From the NCBI RefSeq assembly GCF_003471165.1, contig NZ_QRIL01000031.1:1-47196 (forward strand): DNA of 47,196 nucleotides, read 5' to 3'. Below are positions 8,560 through 17,281 of the stretch, piece after piece. The translations under genes were made by a program, and so were the position numbers. The DNA is from Ruminococcus sp. AM22-13 (GTDB taxonomy: Bacteria > Bacillota > Clostridia > Lachnospirales > Lachnospiraceae). Numbering within the stretch: the stretch's first letter is position 1; each line of letters opens with the position of its first letter. The notes under the pieces are model-generated. The model had not been told where the DNA came from, made no database searches, and saw only the letters and a list, made by a program, of their open reading frames with translations.

Positions 8560-9154
8560 GTGACACCGATCGTACGCCAAACTAATCTGGCGCAGACGAT
8601 AGATCTTTCTGCAAGTCGTGCAAGGTATGACGAATGCGCTAAGAAATTATTAACTTACAAGGCAATTGTTGCCTGGATTCTCAAATCCTGTACGAAAGAG
8701 TTTTCTCAATACAGTGTCAGATTTATTTGTGATAATTGTCTGAGGGATGATATCGAAGTTTCTAGTCGCGCGGTACATCAGGAGCAGCCTGACCGCGATG
8801 AAATGCTGAATGGAAATGAACAGATAAGCAGTCTCAACTCCGAGGCTAATTCGATCAAAGATCAGACGGTGTATTATGATATCCGGTTTAAAGCATTATG
8901 AAAAGCACCAGGAAGATTTTGGCATTGCCATGACAGAAGAATTTGAAAGCGAGGTGCAAGATATGTGTAATCTGGGAAAAGCGCTTGTGGAACAAGGAAT
9001 CGAACAGGGTATCGAACAGAAAAATCTGGATCTTGCCAAAATGATGCTCAAAGATAAAGAACCCATTGACAAGATTGTGAAATATACAGGGTTTGCTACA
9101 GATAAACTAGAAGAAATGGCCAGATCCATGGGATGCTGCCAGCTGGAAACTTAA
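8560..9154 (+). pseudogene. Broken Rpn/PD-(D/E)XK nuclease-type transposase gene
   Basis: Two out-of-frame pieces look like the two ends of one protein. The first (8560-8901) reads DLSASRARYDECAKKLLTYK and ends YYDIRF, typical of the N-terminus of Lachnospiraceae PD-(D/E)XK nuclease family transposases. The second (from within 8876-9154) reads FGIAMTEEFESEVQDMCNLG with EQGIEQGIEQ, the usual C-terminus. The ~150-200 residue middle, with most of the nuclease core, is missing and the junction near 8895 shifts frame. A possible GTG overlaps the AGGAGG; the codon at ideal spacing (8569-8571) is ATC, which may be a lost ATG. Non-functional by inspection. Confidence 0.7.
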
Positions 9155-9271
9155 CGTAAGAATCTGGCAGATATGCTTGAGATTCCTGAAAAAGTCCGTC
9201 CAATGGTGTCGGATTATAAAATGAATCTGCTTCAGCTGAGGGCAAGTGAGACCTGTGATTTTCAAGATCCG
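9155..9271 (+). pseudogene. Fragment of a second Rpn-type nuclease/transposase
   Basis: In the frame following the preceding stop, the sequence reads LADMLEIPEKVRPMVSDYKM and continues with a charged stretch. This resembles the internal LPKEI..YVPDYKINL segment of Lachnospiraceae Rpn-type proteins. It lies after a C-terminal end, so it is out of order and probably comes from another decayed copy or a rearrangement. It has no start codon context of its own. Confidence 0.4.
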
Positions 9272-9275
9272 GAAG

Positions 9276-10571
9276 TTAGATACAAAAAGCCGCATACACC
9301 GGTACAATCTGGTAGTGTTCTTTACTTTTGAAGTCTTCTGTGGAGAGAAGATACATCTGTTTAAGCTGCTCCAGAGGACATGAAGAGTCTGTCTGGTGTC
9401 TGATATTGTATAACCGCATAAGATTCCTGCATTTCTGATGCGGGGTAATGCGGTAGTCTACAGCTATAAAGTGATTATTTTTGGACAGTAAAAATGGAAC
9501 TTCTGCCTGGTTGCCGCTGGACCAGTAGGAGAGTGTGTAACCGTTCTGGATAAACTGCTGTGCGAGGAAGGTTTCTGTGCAGGCAGTGTTTGCAATGCTT
9601 TCTTCGCCGGTGAGAAGCTGATAAGCAGGGATTTTGAGCATGCGTGTGCAGAGTCCTGTGTCTACAGGATACAGATGCAGATTAATTTGTTGTCTGGCAG
9701 CATTTTTGCCATCCCGATTATCATGGCATGGCAGCACAAGTCCGTTTTGGATGAGCCACTGCAATGGTTCCTGGTAGGTTTTGGCGGTGGCGCCTTTGGT
9801 GATGCGTGTATATTGAAATTTACGGCTGGTTCTTCCGAGCTGCGATGGGATGGACAGCCAGCTGTTGCGGCAGTATCGTGTAGTTCCTTTGGGAGCGAGC
9901 GTACTAATATCATTGAGAAACAGATCGAGAAGCTTTTGCTGGGTATCAGGTACCATCAGAAGCTTCTTTTCTTTTTTGTATTCCATAATGGCAGCAGGCA
10001 TTCCGCCGATGATCTGGTAGAGACGAAATTGCGAGAGGGCTTTTTGGTGAAGGTCTTTTCCCATAGGTGTAAAACTGGTGAAATGGGCACGGATCTCACG
10101 GGCGAGAGCAAACTCGGCATTTGCCCAGAGAAATTCTTCGAAATCCAGAGGATAAAGTGTGAGGATATCGAAGTCGTGGTGTGAGTAGAGGTCAGAGTTT
10201 CCCACACTTCTGGTAACAGCGGCGATGTGATATTGTGGAAAGTCTGCGGCGATTGCAGAGAGGAGTGTGGAAATCTTAAGGGTGCATTGGATGTTGTCGA
10301 GGATCAGTAGGGAGGAGGAAGGCCGCAGGGGCTTGTCTGCGTAGGTTTCCAGAAAGAGAAGCGCTTCCTGTGGGTCATGGGGAGTTGAGAGGTAGCTGGC
10401 AGCAGGCTGGTCTGTTTCGAGATTGATGTAGAGAGTGTTGTCGTATTGTTTGGAGGCAAAGTCCATAAGCAGCCAGGTTTTTCCTGTCTGGCGGAGCCCC
10501 TGCAGAATTAAAGGTTTTCGTGCTGGGGATTTTTTCCAGTGAATCAAAGAGTCGGTACATTTTCTTCTCAT
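9276..10571 (-). CDS. AAA ATPase with DUF4143 C-terminus
   Basis: A 431-residue protein. The N-terminal ATPase (AAA_14 type) has Walker A GLRQTGKT at residues 25-32 and Walker B-like LLILDN at 88-93, followed by TLYPLDFEEFLWA, a hallmark of this family. The C-terminal half (about 220-430) matches the DUF4143 layout, with a winged-helix-like TAKTYQEPLQWLIQNGLVL and a restriction-endonuclease-like end. AAGGAGG precedes the ATG. The family is abundant in gut Firmicutes, often multicopy and strain-variable, with no settled function. It is convergent with the decayed Rpn region and divergent from the serine recombinase. Confidence 0.85.
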   Translation of the reverse strand: MRRKCTDSLIHWKKSPARKPLILQGLRQTGKTWLLMDFASKQYDNTLYINLETDQPAASYLSTPHDPQEALLFLETYADKPLRPSSSLLILDNIQCTLKISTLLSAIAADFPQYHIAAVTRSVGNSDLYSHHDFDILTLYPLDFEEFLWANAEFALAREIRAHFTSFTPMGKDLHQKALSQFRLYQIIGGMPAAIMEYKKEKKLLMVPDTQQKLLDLFLNDISTLAPKGTTRYCRNSWLSIPSQLGRTSRKFQYTRITKGATAKTYQEPLQWLIQNGLVLPCHDNRDGKNAARQQINLHLYPVDTGLCTRMLKIPAYQLLTGEESIANTACTETFLAQQFIQNGYTLSYWSSGNQAEVPFLLSKNNHFIAVDYRITPHQKCRNLMRLYNIRHQTDSSCPLEQLKQMYLLSTEDFKSKEHYQIVPVYAAFCI

Positions 10572-10626
10572 AAAAAACCTCCTTTTTTACTGAAATTGCG
10601 GAGCAGTTATTCGATGTAAAGTTACA

Positions 10627-10790
10627 CTAGTATGGCTCATGCTAATTAGCAACCTGCTTCATTTGTATAAATTCCCATCTACTGCGTTGTCGTCAATCGT
10701 CGTAGCCACCGCTACGCCTCATTCCTTCGCCTTGTAGATGAAAATTTATCCAGCATGAATCAGATTGTTAATTAGCGTGAGTCATACTAG
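10627..10790. repeat. 164-bp near-perfect palindromic (MITE-like) element
   Basis: The outer 30 bases (10627-10656) match the reverse complement of 10761-10790 at 26 of 30 positions. Further pairing continues inward (10657-10681 with 10735-10760), and the central loop contains its own small stem gtagccaccgctac (10699-10712). It starts and ends with ctagtatg/catactag. It encodes nothing. The remaining part of the 10572-10994 gap is the AT-rich leader of the recombinase gene, containing a twofold word atgtcga near 10901-10917. Confidence 0.7.
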
Positions 10791-10994
10791 CGAATAATCC
10801 AAAGATAAGGATTCTAACTCGCAGGGATATAGGGCTGATTCTTATTTCATATAGTTATGTTTGAATTATAAATGGAAATCCAATAAAAATCTACACATAA
10901 ATGTCGAAAAATGTCGATTTACACACTTTTGAATATTTGTTATCGTAATTGTATTGACAATATAACGGTTATGATAATGTAAAGGAGGATTTCT

Positions 10995-12500
10995 ATGAAG
11001 AGAATTAACGCAATTTATGCAAGACAGTCAGTGGACAGAGCGGATAGTATTTCTATTGAGAGCCAGATTGAGTTCTGCAAGTATGAATTAAAGGGCGGTG
11101 CTTTTAAAGAATACAAGGATAAGGGATATAGTGGTAAGAATACAGTCAGGCCTCAGCTGCAGCAGCTTTTGACGGATATCCGACGTGGGGAAGTGGAGAA
11201 GGTGATCGTTTATAAGCTGGACAGAATCAGTCGTTCTATTCTTGATTTTTCAAATATGATGGAGCTGTTTCAGCAGTATCAGGTAGAATTTGTCTCTTCG
11301 ACAGAGAAATTTGACACTTCCACACCGATGGGGCGTGCAATGTTGAATATCTGTATTGTGTTTGCGCAGCTTGAGCGAGAAACGATACAGAAGCGTGTCA
11401 GTGATGCTTATTATTCCAGAAGTCAGAAGGGGTTTCGCATGGGTGGAAAGCCTCCTTATGGATATCGCCTTGAGGAGATCATGATGGAGGGAATCCATAC
11501 GAAGAAGCTGGTGGAGGAGCCACAGGAGGCGGCAATCGTGCGGGAAATCTTTGAGATGTATGAGAAACCTTATACTTCTTATGGGGATATTACCAGATAC
11601 TATGCGGAAAAAGGGGTGCAGTTTTATGGGAAAGAGCTGATACGCCCAATGCTCGCGCAACTTCTGAGGAATCCTGTCTATGTTCGCGCGGATATGGATG
11701 TATATCGCTTTTTTAAGAGCCATGGTACAAATATTGTCAGCAGACAGGAGCAGTTTGACGGGATTCATGGATGTTATCTGTACCAGGGAAGGGACGCAGC
11801 GGCAGATAAGCTACAGAATCTGAAAGGGCATATGCTTGTGGTTGCCCCGCATGAGGGACTGGTATCATCGGAACAATGGCTGAATTGCAGGATCAAGCTC
11901 TTTGGAAATAAGACGATTCAGGCGAACAGAAAGGCTGTGAATACCTGGCTTGCCGGGAAGGTGAAATGTGGCCATTGTGGTTATGCTCTTATGAGTGTAA
12001 AAATACAGTCCGGTAAACAGTACTTGAGATGCACGAAGCGCTTAAACAACAAGGCATGTCCGGGATGTGGCAAAATTTATACAGAAGAAGTGGAGAATTA
12101 TGTATATGGAGAAATGGTGCGCAAGCTGCGTGATGCGCAGACTCCGGTGGGCTACACGAAACTGAATGAAAATCCGCAGGTAAAGCAGATTTACAGGGAA
12201 ATTGAGGAGATTGAGGAGGAGATTTCTGTGCTTGTAGATTCCCTGATTGGTGCGGGAGAAACTCTTACGAATTATATTAACCAGAGGGTAGAGCAGCTTG
12301 ATCATACGCGTCAGTTAAAGGCGGAGGAAATGACGACTCTTGCGGAGAATCATGCGACACCTGAGCAGATGGAGAAAGTTGTGTCCAATATAAGTCTCTG
12401 GAATAATATTGATTTTGATGAAAAACGATTTACAGTTGATAAGATGATTACATTGTTAAAGGTACTTCCTGGCTCAATTCAGATACAATGGAAGTTCTGA
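10995..12500 (+). CDS. Large serine recombinase
   Basis: A 501-residue site-specific recombinase. The resolvase domain occupies about residues 3-150: YARQS puts the catalytic serine at S12, and YKLDRISRS plus the GRAMLNICIVFAQLERE helix follow. The Recombinase domain (about 155-290) and a zinc ribbon (CGHCG ... CPGCG, about 325-365) are intact, followed by a coiled-coil region (EIEEIEEEI). AAAGGAGG precedes the ATG by 7 bases. Length and domains are normal, so it may be active. No adjacent cargo, excisionase or att repeats are obvious, and spmA begins 31 bases downstream. It could be a remnant of an excised element or control a small DNA switch. Confidence 0.9.
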   Translation: MKRINAIYARQSVDRADSISIESQIEFCKYELKGGAFKEYKDKGYSGKNTVRPQLQQLLTDIRRGEVEKVIVYKLDRISRSILDFSNMMELFQQYQVEFVSSTEKFDTSTPMGRAMLNICIVFAQLERETIQKRVSDAYYSRSQKGFRMGGKPPYGYRLEEIMMEGIHTKKLVEEPQEAAIVREIFEMYEKPYTSYGDITRYYAEKGVQFYGKELIRPMLAQLLRNPVYVRADMDVYRFFKSHGTNIVSRQEQFDGIHGCYLYQGRDAAADKLQNLKGHMLVVAPHEGLVSSEQWLNCRIKLFGNKTIQANRKAVNTWLAGKVKCGHCGYALMSVKIQSGKQYLRCTKRLNNKACPGCGKIYTEEVENYVYGEMVRKLRDAQTPVGYTKLNENPQVKQIYREIEEIEEEISVLVDSLIGAGETLTNYINQRVEQLDHTRQLKAEEMTTLAENHATPEQMEKVVSNISLWNNIDFDEKRFTVDKMITLLKVLPGSIQIQWKF

Positions 12501-12531
12501 GGCGGGGGAGACGAGAATATGATGTAGAGAT

Positions 12532-13149
12532 ATGAGTTATGTTCGGGGCACAGAAGGTATGACATATTTATGGAGTGGAATGATTCTTATAGGAATCATA
12601 TATGGAGCTCTGACCGGAAATTTTAAGGCGGTGACAGAGGCGGCTGTGTCTTCGGGAAAGGATGCGGTGACTTTATGTATTTCTATGGCCGGAATCGTAG
12701 CGATGTGGTCGGGACTGATGAAGATTGCACAGGAATCCGGGATGGTGGAGAAGCTTTCCGGGAAAATGCGTCCGGTAATAAGGTTTTTGTTTCCGAGGCT
12801 GCCTCTGGAATCGGATGCCTGTAAATATATTTCGCTGAATTTCTTATCAAATATCCTTGGACTTGGCTGGGCAGCTACGCCTGCGGGACTGAAGGCAATG
12901 GAGTGTCTTGCTGATCTGGAAGATGAGAGGATTCGTTCGCGTGTAGCCAGCAAAGAGATGTGTACATTTCTTATCATAAATATTTCGTCATTGCAGCTGA
13001 TTCCTGTAAATATGATCGCGTATCGTGCACAGTATGGAAGCATAAACCCGGCGGCGGTGGTGGGACCGGGAATTGTGGCTACTGCGGTAAGTACTGCGAC
13101 AGCGGTGATTTTCTGCCGGATTATGAACCGCAGAGGGAGGGGGAGATGA
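12532..13149 (+). CDS. spmA: Spore maturation protein A
   Basis: A 205-residue integral membrane protein of the nucleoside-recognition (Gate) family. It has several hydrophobic segments and the conserved LNFLSNILGLGWAATPAGL segment typical of SpmA. SpmA and SpmB are needed for spore core dehydration in Bacillus and are produced in the forespore. The start is uncertain: ATG 12532 lacks a strong ribosome site, and an in-frame ATG at 12559 (AGAAGG upstream) is the alternative. The stop overlaps spmB by 4 bases. Confidence 0.9.
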   Translation: MSYVRGTEGMTYLWSGMILIGIIYGALTGNFKAVTEAAVSSGKDAVTLCISMAGIVAMWSGLMKIAQESGMVEKLSGKMRPVIRFLFPRLPLESDACKYISLNFLSNILGLGWAATPAGLKAMECLADLEDERIRSRVASKEMCTFLIINISSLQLIPVNMIAYRAQYGSINPAAVVGPGIVATAVSTATAVIFCRIMNRRGRGR

Positions 13150-13673
13150 AGCTTCTTTCTTTTCTGTCGGATATGATGATTCCGGTTTTTATGCTCTATA
13201 TTATTCTGTGGGGCTTATTTGCGAAAAGGGATGTTTATAATGATTTTCTGGATGGAGCGAAAGACGGATTAAAAACGGTAGCAGGCATCTGTCCGGCACT
13301 GATAGGTTTGCTGACAGGAGTTGGGATTCTCAGAGGTTCGGGATTTTTGGACTTTGTGGGAAATGTGTTGGGAAAGTTAACGTCAGGTTTTGGAATTCCT
13401 TCAGAAATTTTGCCACTGACTATTGTGAGGCTGTTTTCTTCCAGTGCAGCGCTTGGGTTGTTGCTGGATATTTTTAAACAGTATGGGACAGATTCGAGAG
13501 CTGGGTTTATGGGAGCGGTGATCCTAAGTTCGACGGAGAGTCTGTTTTACTGTATGAGTGTGTATTTCGCAGCTGCAAAGATTGAAAAGACAAGATATAC
13601 GCTGCCGGGAGCGCTTCTGGCGACATTGGCCGGGACGGTAACGGCAATCGTATTGACTGGAATGTATATTTGA
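13146..13673 (+). CDS. spmB: Spore maturation protein B
   Basis: A 175-residue membrane protein starting at the ATG that overlaps the spmA stop (ATGA), with GGGGGAG just upstream. It carries the SpmB pattern: MIPVFMLYIILWGL, GLKTVAGICPALIGLLTGVG and a late STESLFYCMSVYF segment. It partners SpmA in spore maturation, probably in the same membrane complex. A terminator follows immediately. Confidence 0.92.
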   Translation: MKLLSFLSDMMIPVFMLYIILWGLFAKRDVYNDFLDGAKDGLKTVAGICPALIGLLTGVGILRGSGFLDFVGNVLGKLTSGFGIPSEILPLTIVRLFSSSAALGLLLDIFKQYGTDSRAGFMGAVILSSTESLFYCMSVYFAAAKIEKTRYTLPGALLATLAGTVTAIVLTGMYI

Positions 13674-13676
13674 ATG

Positions 13677-13717
13677 AAAAAAGCCTTATCATATATAAAT
13701 TGAATGATAAGGCTTTT
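13677..13717. terminator. Terminator between spmB and plsC
   Basis: A stem of at least 14 bp (aaaagccttatcat with atgataaggctttt) is flanked by A and T tracts on both sides. It serves spmB on plus and can serve the convergent acyltransferase on minus. Confidence 0.85.
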
Positions 13718-13741
13718 AGAATTTGCAAATATCTGGCTGAA

Positions 13742-14488
13742 TCAATTCTGGGTAAGAGGTTTATTCTTTACCAGCATCTCATGAATAATATTCTGCGTGT
13801 ATTCTCCGATATGTTTTTTATCTTCTTTGCTCAGCTCATCCGGGTAGATTGGCTTGCCGTATTCTACCACAACTTTTGCAGGTTTTATTTTCGGGAAGTG
13901 GGCTTCGAAGATATCGGCAGAATTGCTGATTGCGATCGGAATGACCGGGCATTTTGTTTTTGTAGCGATCTTGAAGCTTCCTTCATGGAATGGGAGCATA
14001 TCGAGCTCGTCCTGGTTCCTGTTTCTGGTTCCTTCCGGGAAGATACAGATGGAAATTCCGGATTTTACTTTATCGACCGCTGTCAGGATGGTTTTCAGAC
14101 CTTGTTTGATATCTTTTCTGTCAAGGAAAAGGCAGTGAAGGTAATGCATCCATGTGGACAGGAGAGGGATTTTTTCCATTTCTTTTTTGGCGATGTAGCC
14201 TGTGCGGATCGGGCAGCGGGAGTAGGTAAGAAGAATGTCAAAGTAGCTTCTGTGGTTGCCGATATAAAGCACTGGAGTATCTTTTGGCACATTTTCTTCT
14301 CCGATCACTGTGACTTTGGCGCCGGTAATCCAGAGGATGAAGCGAAATACTGCCTGGATGATCCGGAGAGAGCTGACATCCTTTGTCATAGGAGAAAATT
14401 TGCCTATGATCCATTCGACCAGAAGAATAGGAATGGACAGGATCAGATATCCGATCACCACGATACAGACGAGAATAAATCGTATCAT
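13742..14488 (-). CDS. plsC: 1-acyl-sn-glycerol-3-phosphate acyltransferase
   Basis: A 248-residue membrane-associated acyltransferase that makes phosphatidic acid from lysophosphatidic acid. An N-terminal hydrophobic segment (residues 3-25) anchors it. The acceptor and catalytic motif NHRSYFD (NHx4D) and the later FPEGTRNRN motif are intact, along with PVIPIAI. Length is normal. GGAAAGGA lies upstream of the ATG. It is convergent with spmB across a shared terminator and transcribed alone. Gene symbol by family; paralogues with other acyl acceptors exist. Confidence 0.88.
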   Translation of the reverse strand: MIRFILVCIVVIGYLILSIPILLVEWIIGKFSPMTKDVSSLRIIQAVFRFILWITGAKVTVIGEENVPKDTPVLYIGNHRSYFDILLTYSRCPIRTGYIAKKEMEKIPLLSTWMHYLHCLFLDRKDIKQGLKTILTAVDKVKSGISICIFPEGTRNRNQDELDMLPFHEGSFKIATKTKCPVIPIAISNSADIFEAHFPKIKPAKVVVEYGKPIYPDELSKEDKKHIGEYTQNIIHEMLVKNKPLTQN

Positions 14489-14584
14489 TATTTAATTCCT
14501 TTCCGGGCATAAAAATGCTCATGTAATGTGACTGTATTGTAATCATTCAGCAATCTGCTAGCCTGTAAGATTGTTCAGGAAATT

Positions 14585-14646
14585 AACCGAATCAAGTAAG
14601 TTCCCTGTTTCAATTGCGAAGAGCAATAAGCAGTGGGTGGGGACTT
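14585..14646. repeat. Dispersed REP-like palindrome, copy 1
   Basis: The element starts aaccgaatcaagtaag and folds as an outer stem (aagttccc/ggggactt) and an inner stem (attgc with gcaat, plus ctgttt with aagcag). It is nearly identical to 24051-24112, and a degenerate copy lies at 46274-46310. It lies in the 14489-14976 intergenic gap, which otherwise holds the following hairpin and AT-rich sequence without a gene. Confidence 0.75.
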
Positions 14647-14651
14647 GCTTG

Positions 14652-14681
14652 TATCAGAAGGGGTACAAGCCCCTTCTGATA
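14652..14681. repeat. Perfect 12-bp stem hairpin
   Basis: Arms tatcagaagggg and ccccttctgata are separated by a 6-base loop. It directly follows the REP-like element. There is no T tract on either side, so it is not a standard terminator. A further small stem, aactgc/gcagtt, follows at 14682-14696. Confidence 0.55.
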
Positions 14682-14976
14682 AACTGCGAAGCAGTTATTT
14701 GGTTATGCGCAAGTAGCGAAAGCGGATTGCGAATATCCGATTGATCTTGTTGGTACACCAGGCGTTGAATGATTACGGTGTTCTTTCTATTATAAAGAAT
14801 TATGGGATATCCTGCAAGAAATAAAAACATAAATTCACGCTGTATGGCTAAGGATTTGTTACTGTGAAAAGAGTAAATCAGTAATATGCATTTCAGGAGA
14901 ATCACATATGAACAATAGTAATAACCATCCGGATTAAAACATAAAATAGCTAGTAAAGAATGAACAGGGGTGCATT

Positions 14977-15387
14977 ATGGGCAAAAAGGCCGCAGGGCTG
15001 GTCTGCATATTTCTGCTGATGGTCATATTAACGGGCTGTCAGCTGATCAGAATTGAAGAGGGAGAACGGACACCTCTGAAATATACGATCGTAAAACAGG
15101 AAGAAATCCCGGCGGAAGCTGTGGAACTGATGGAACAGAAGAAGGAGAAAACATTTCAGATGACATACCAGGTGGGAGACGTACGGTATCTGATGAAAGG
15201 ATATGGGGAACAGCTTACGGGAGGTTACAGCATTCAGGTGGAGGAGGTTTCTGAATCGGAGAATGCAGTGTTCTGCAAAACGAGACTGATTGGCCCGGCG
15301 GAGGAGAAAGCAGGAAGTGAGCCGTCTTATCCATGTATTGTTCTAAAGATAGCAGAAACAAAGAAGCCTGTGGAGTTTTCCGGTTGA
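14977..15387 (+). CDS. Lipoprotein of the PrcB-like family
   Basis: A 136-residue exported protein. The signal peptide ends in a lipobox, LTGC, with the cysteine at about residue 22. The rest (QMTYQVGDVRYLMKGYGEQL, TGGYSIQVEEV) resembles the PrcB C-terminal domain, a small beta module found in secreted protease-associated proteins. AGGGGTG precedes the ATG. It lies upstream of the SPOCS-LysM gene on the same strand. Role unknown; a sporulation or envelope function is a guess from its neighbour. Confidence 0.65.
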   Translation: MGKKAAGLVCIFLLMVILTGCQLIRIEEGERTPLKYTIVKQEEIPAEAVELMEQKKEKTFQMTYQVGDVRYLMKGYGEQLTGGYSIQVEEVSESENAVFCKTRLIGPAEEKAGSEPSYPCIVLKIAETKKPVEFSG

Positions 15388-15495
15388 TTGAATCCTGAGT
15401 ATCTAATTTGAGGGTACAGTGTGCCGGTGGCATACGTTTTGCGTTGGTCAGAGTAAAGGTGAAAAGGTATCATATCAGGAAAGGAATGAAGAAGA

Positions 15496-17052
15496 TTGGA
15501 ATTAAAAAAAGAGAGTATCCAAATGCTGCGTATCAAGAATAAAGCAACAAGTCAGGTGACTTTTGACGAAGACTATAATGTACCGGATGTGAAACCGGAT
15601 ATCGGCAGGATGGTACAGAGTAAAGCAGAAGTCTCTATGGATGAAGTCCGTCTGAGCGAGGGGAGAGCCTTGCTTAAGGGAACGCTGAATGTGGATTTGC
15701 TTTACGTGGGGGAAAAAGAGGGAAAAATATACAGTCTTTCAGCGAAGCTTCCGATGGATGAGGTCATCAACCTGGAGGGAATCGAAGGGGGAGATAAGCT
15801 GTGCCTGAACTGGGAGATTGAGGATCTCAGTGTTCATGTGATTCATTCCAGAAAATTAAATATCAAGGCAATCGTAACGTTTTATGCGGTGGTGGATGAG
15901 CTGGCAGAGGTTAAACTTCCTGCTGCTCTGGATGATGCGGAGATTTCTGTAAAGAAAAAGACAATTCCGCTTATGAATCTGTGCGTACATAAAAAGGACA
16001 CTCTGCGTATCAAAGATGATATTACCCTTGCATCAAACCGGCCAAATGTGGAGAATCTTTTGTGGTATACCATCGAACCGCGAAATCTTGATATCCGTCC
16101 GGAAGAAAATAAGCTCCGGGTAAAGGGAGAGCTGGCAGTTTTTGTTTTATACACAGGTTCGGAGGAAGAAAATCCGCCGCAGTGGCTGGAGTATATTATG
16201 CCATTTAATAATGAGGCAGAATGTACCGGCTGTCTGGAGGAACTGATTCCGCATATTGAGGTATCGCTGATTCATCAGGGAATGGAAGTGAAACCCGATC
16301 CGGATGGGGAAGAGCGCATTTTGCAGGTGGACGCAGTTCTGGAGTTAAACATGAGGATGTACAAAGAGGAAGAACATGAGTTGCTTCTGGATGCATATAG
16401 CCCTGTAAAGGAGTGTGTTCTGCATAGAAAAAATGAGATGCTGGAGAGTCTTCTGGTACGCAATTTTTCCAAATGCAGGCTGACGGACAGAATAGAAGTG
16501 AAAGAGAATCAGGGAAAAGTTCTACAACTTTGTCACAGCAGTGGCAAGGTAAAGGTGGATAAGACCAGAATAACGGACAAAGGAATTGTAGCAGAGGGAA
16601 TTGTAGCTCTTAAGATTCTATATATTATAGGAAATGATGAGATGCCATTTTATTCCATGGATGCTATGCTGCCGTTTACACATCTGGTCGAAGCGAAAGA
16701 TATCGGGCAGGACTGTACGTATTTTCTGCAGGCGGATCTGGAGCAACTTTCCACTGCAATGGCGGATGGGGCTGAGATTGAAGTTAAGGCGGCAGTGGGA
16801 TTGAATGTGCTGGTGTTCAGACAATGGGAAGAACAGATTATTGAATCGGTGGAGGAACAGCCGCTTGACCGCAAAAAGATTGAAAGTATGCCGGGAATTA
16901 CGGTGTATATTGTTAAAAATGGGGATACTTTGTGGGACATTGCAAGGAAATTTTACACGACTGTGGATGAGATCTGTAATGTAAACAGTCTTGCAGAAAA
17001 AGAGGTGAAAGCAGGGCAGCCACTAATCCTGGTAAAGCAGGTGCCGCAATGA
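15496..17052 (+). CDS. SPOCS (DUF3794) and LysM domain protein
   Basis: A 518-residue protein beginning at TTG, the start that gives the family-typical N-terminus MELKKESIQM followed by NVPDVKPDIGRM; AAGGAATGAAG is upstream. Three DUF3794/SPOCS modules are visible: about residues 30-140, 170-290 and 325-440. A C-terminal LysM domain at about 468-515 (YIVKNGDTLWDIARKFYTT) binds peptidoglycan. SPOCS-LysM proteins are associated with the clostridial spore coat or cortex. There is no signal peptide, fitting assembly from the mother-cell cytoplasm. Exact partners are not evident. Confidence 0.85.
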   Translation: MELKKESIQMLRIKNKATSQVTFDEDYNVPDVKPDIGRMVQSKAEVSMDEVRLSEGRALLKGTLNVDLLYVGEKEGKIYSLSAKLPMDEVINLEGIEGGDKLCLNWEIEDLSVHVIHSRKLNIKAIVTFYAVVDELAEVKLPAALDDAEISVKKKTIPLMNLCVHKKDTLRIKDDITLASNRPNVENLLWYTIEPRNLDIRPEENKLRVKGELAVFVLYTGSEEENPPQWLEYIMPFNNEAECTGCLEELIPHIEVSLIHQGMEVKPDPDGEERILQVDAVLELNMRMYKEEEHELLLDAYSPVKECVLHRKNEMLESLLVRNFSKCRLTDRIEVKENQGKVLQLCHSSGKVKVDKTRITDKGIVAEGIVALKILYIIGNDEMPFYSMDAMLPFTHLVEAKDIGQDCTYFLQADLEQLSTAMADGAEIEVKAAVGLNVLVFRQWEEQIIESVEEQPLDRKKIESMPGITVYIVKNGDTLWDIARKFYTTVDEICNVNSLAEKEVKAGQPLILVKQVPQ

Positions 17053-17199
17053 TTAACAGAGATTATATTTATATGCTGATATTTTGCAATGATATTCTAC
17101 AATCCGGGTAAATTCTGTGCATTGCGAAGAGTGTTACCTGGCATGGAGCGAATAGGAATCAATTGAAAAAAATTTTCCGCAAAAATAAAGAAACATATA

Positions 17200-17228
17200 T
17201 TGAAAACAGTTATGAAATGTTTTAAAAT
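17200..17228 (+). promoter_or_regulatory. Promoter of the ispE-GntR operon
   Basis: TTGAAA (17200-17205), a 17-base spacer and TAAAAT (17223-17228), about 54 bases before the ispE start. Spacing is ideal for the vegetative sigma factor. Confidence 0.6.
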
Positions 17229-17245
17229 ATGTACAAAATATTTTA

Positions 17246-17255
17246 TTGTATACAA
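17246..17255. promoter_or_regulatory. Possible GntR operator palindrome
   Basis: TTGTATACAA is a perfect 10-base palindrome just downstream of the likely transcription start. It resembles the FadR-subfamily operator pattern TnGTnnnACnA with one central base fewer. The operon it precedes encodes a FadR-type GntR protein, so autoregulation by repression is plausible. Inference from position and pattern only. Confidence 0.4.
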
Positions 17256-17281
17256 AGTACAAGAGAAAATCGGAGGGAATT

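Noticed and set aside
9675..10184. Plus-strand frame opposite the AAA ATPase
   Set aside because: No ribosome site or domain; the minus strand encodes a well-recognised ATPase.
10940..10980. Consensus promoter for the serine recombinase using TTGACA at 10954
   Set aside because: No -10 hexamer at 16-18 bases from it; alternatives were too weak to annotate.
13670..14512. Plus-strand frame opposite plsC
   Set aside because: Antisense to intact NHx4D and FPEGTR motifs; also spans the terminator.
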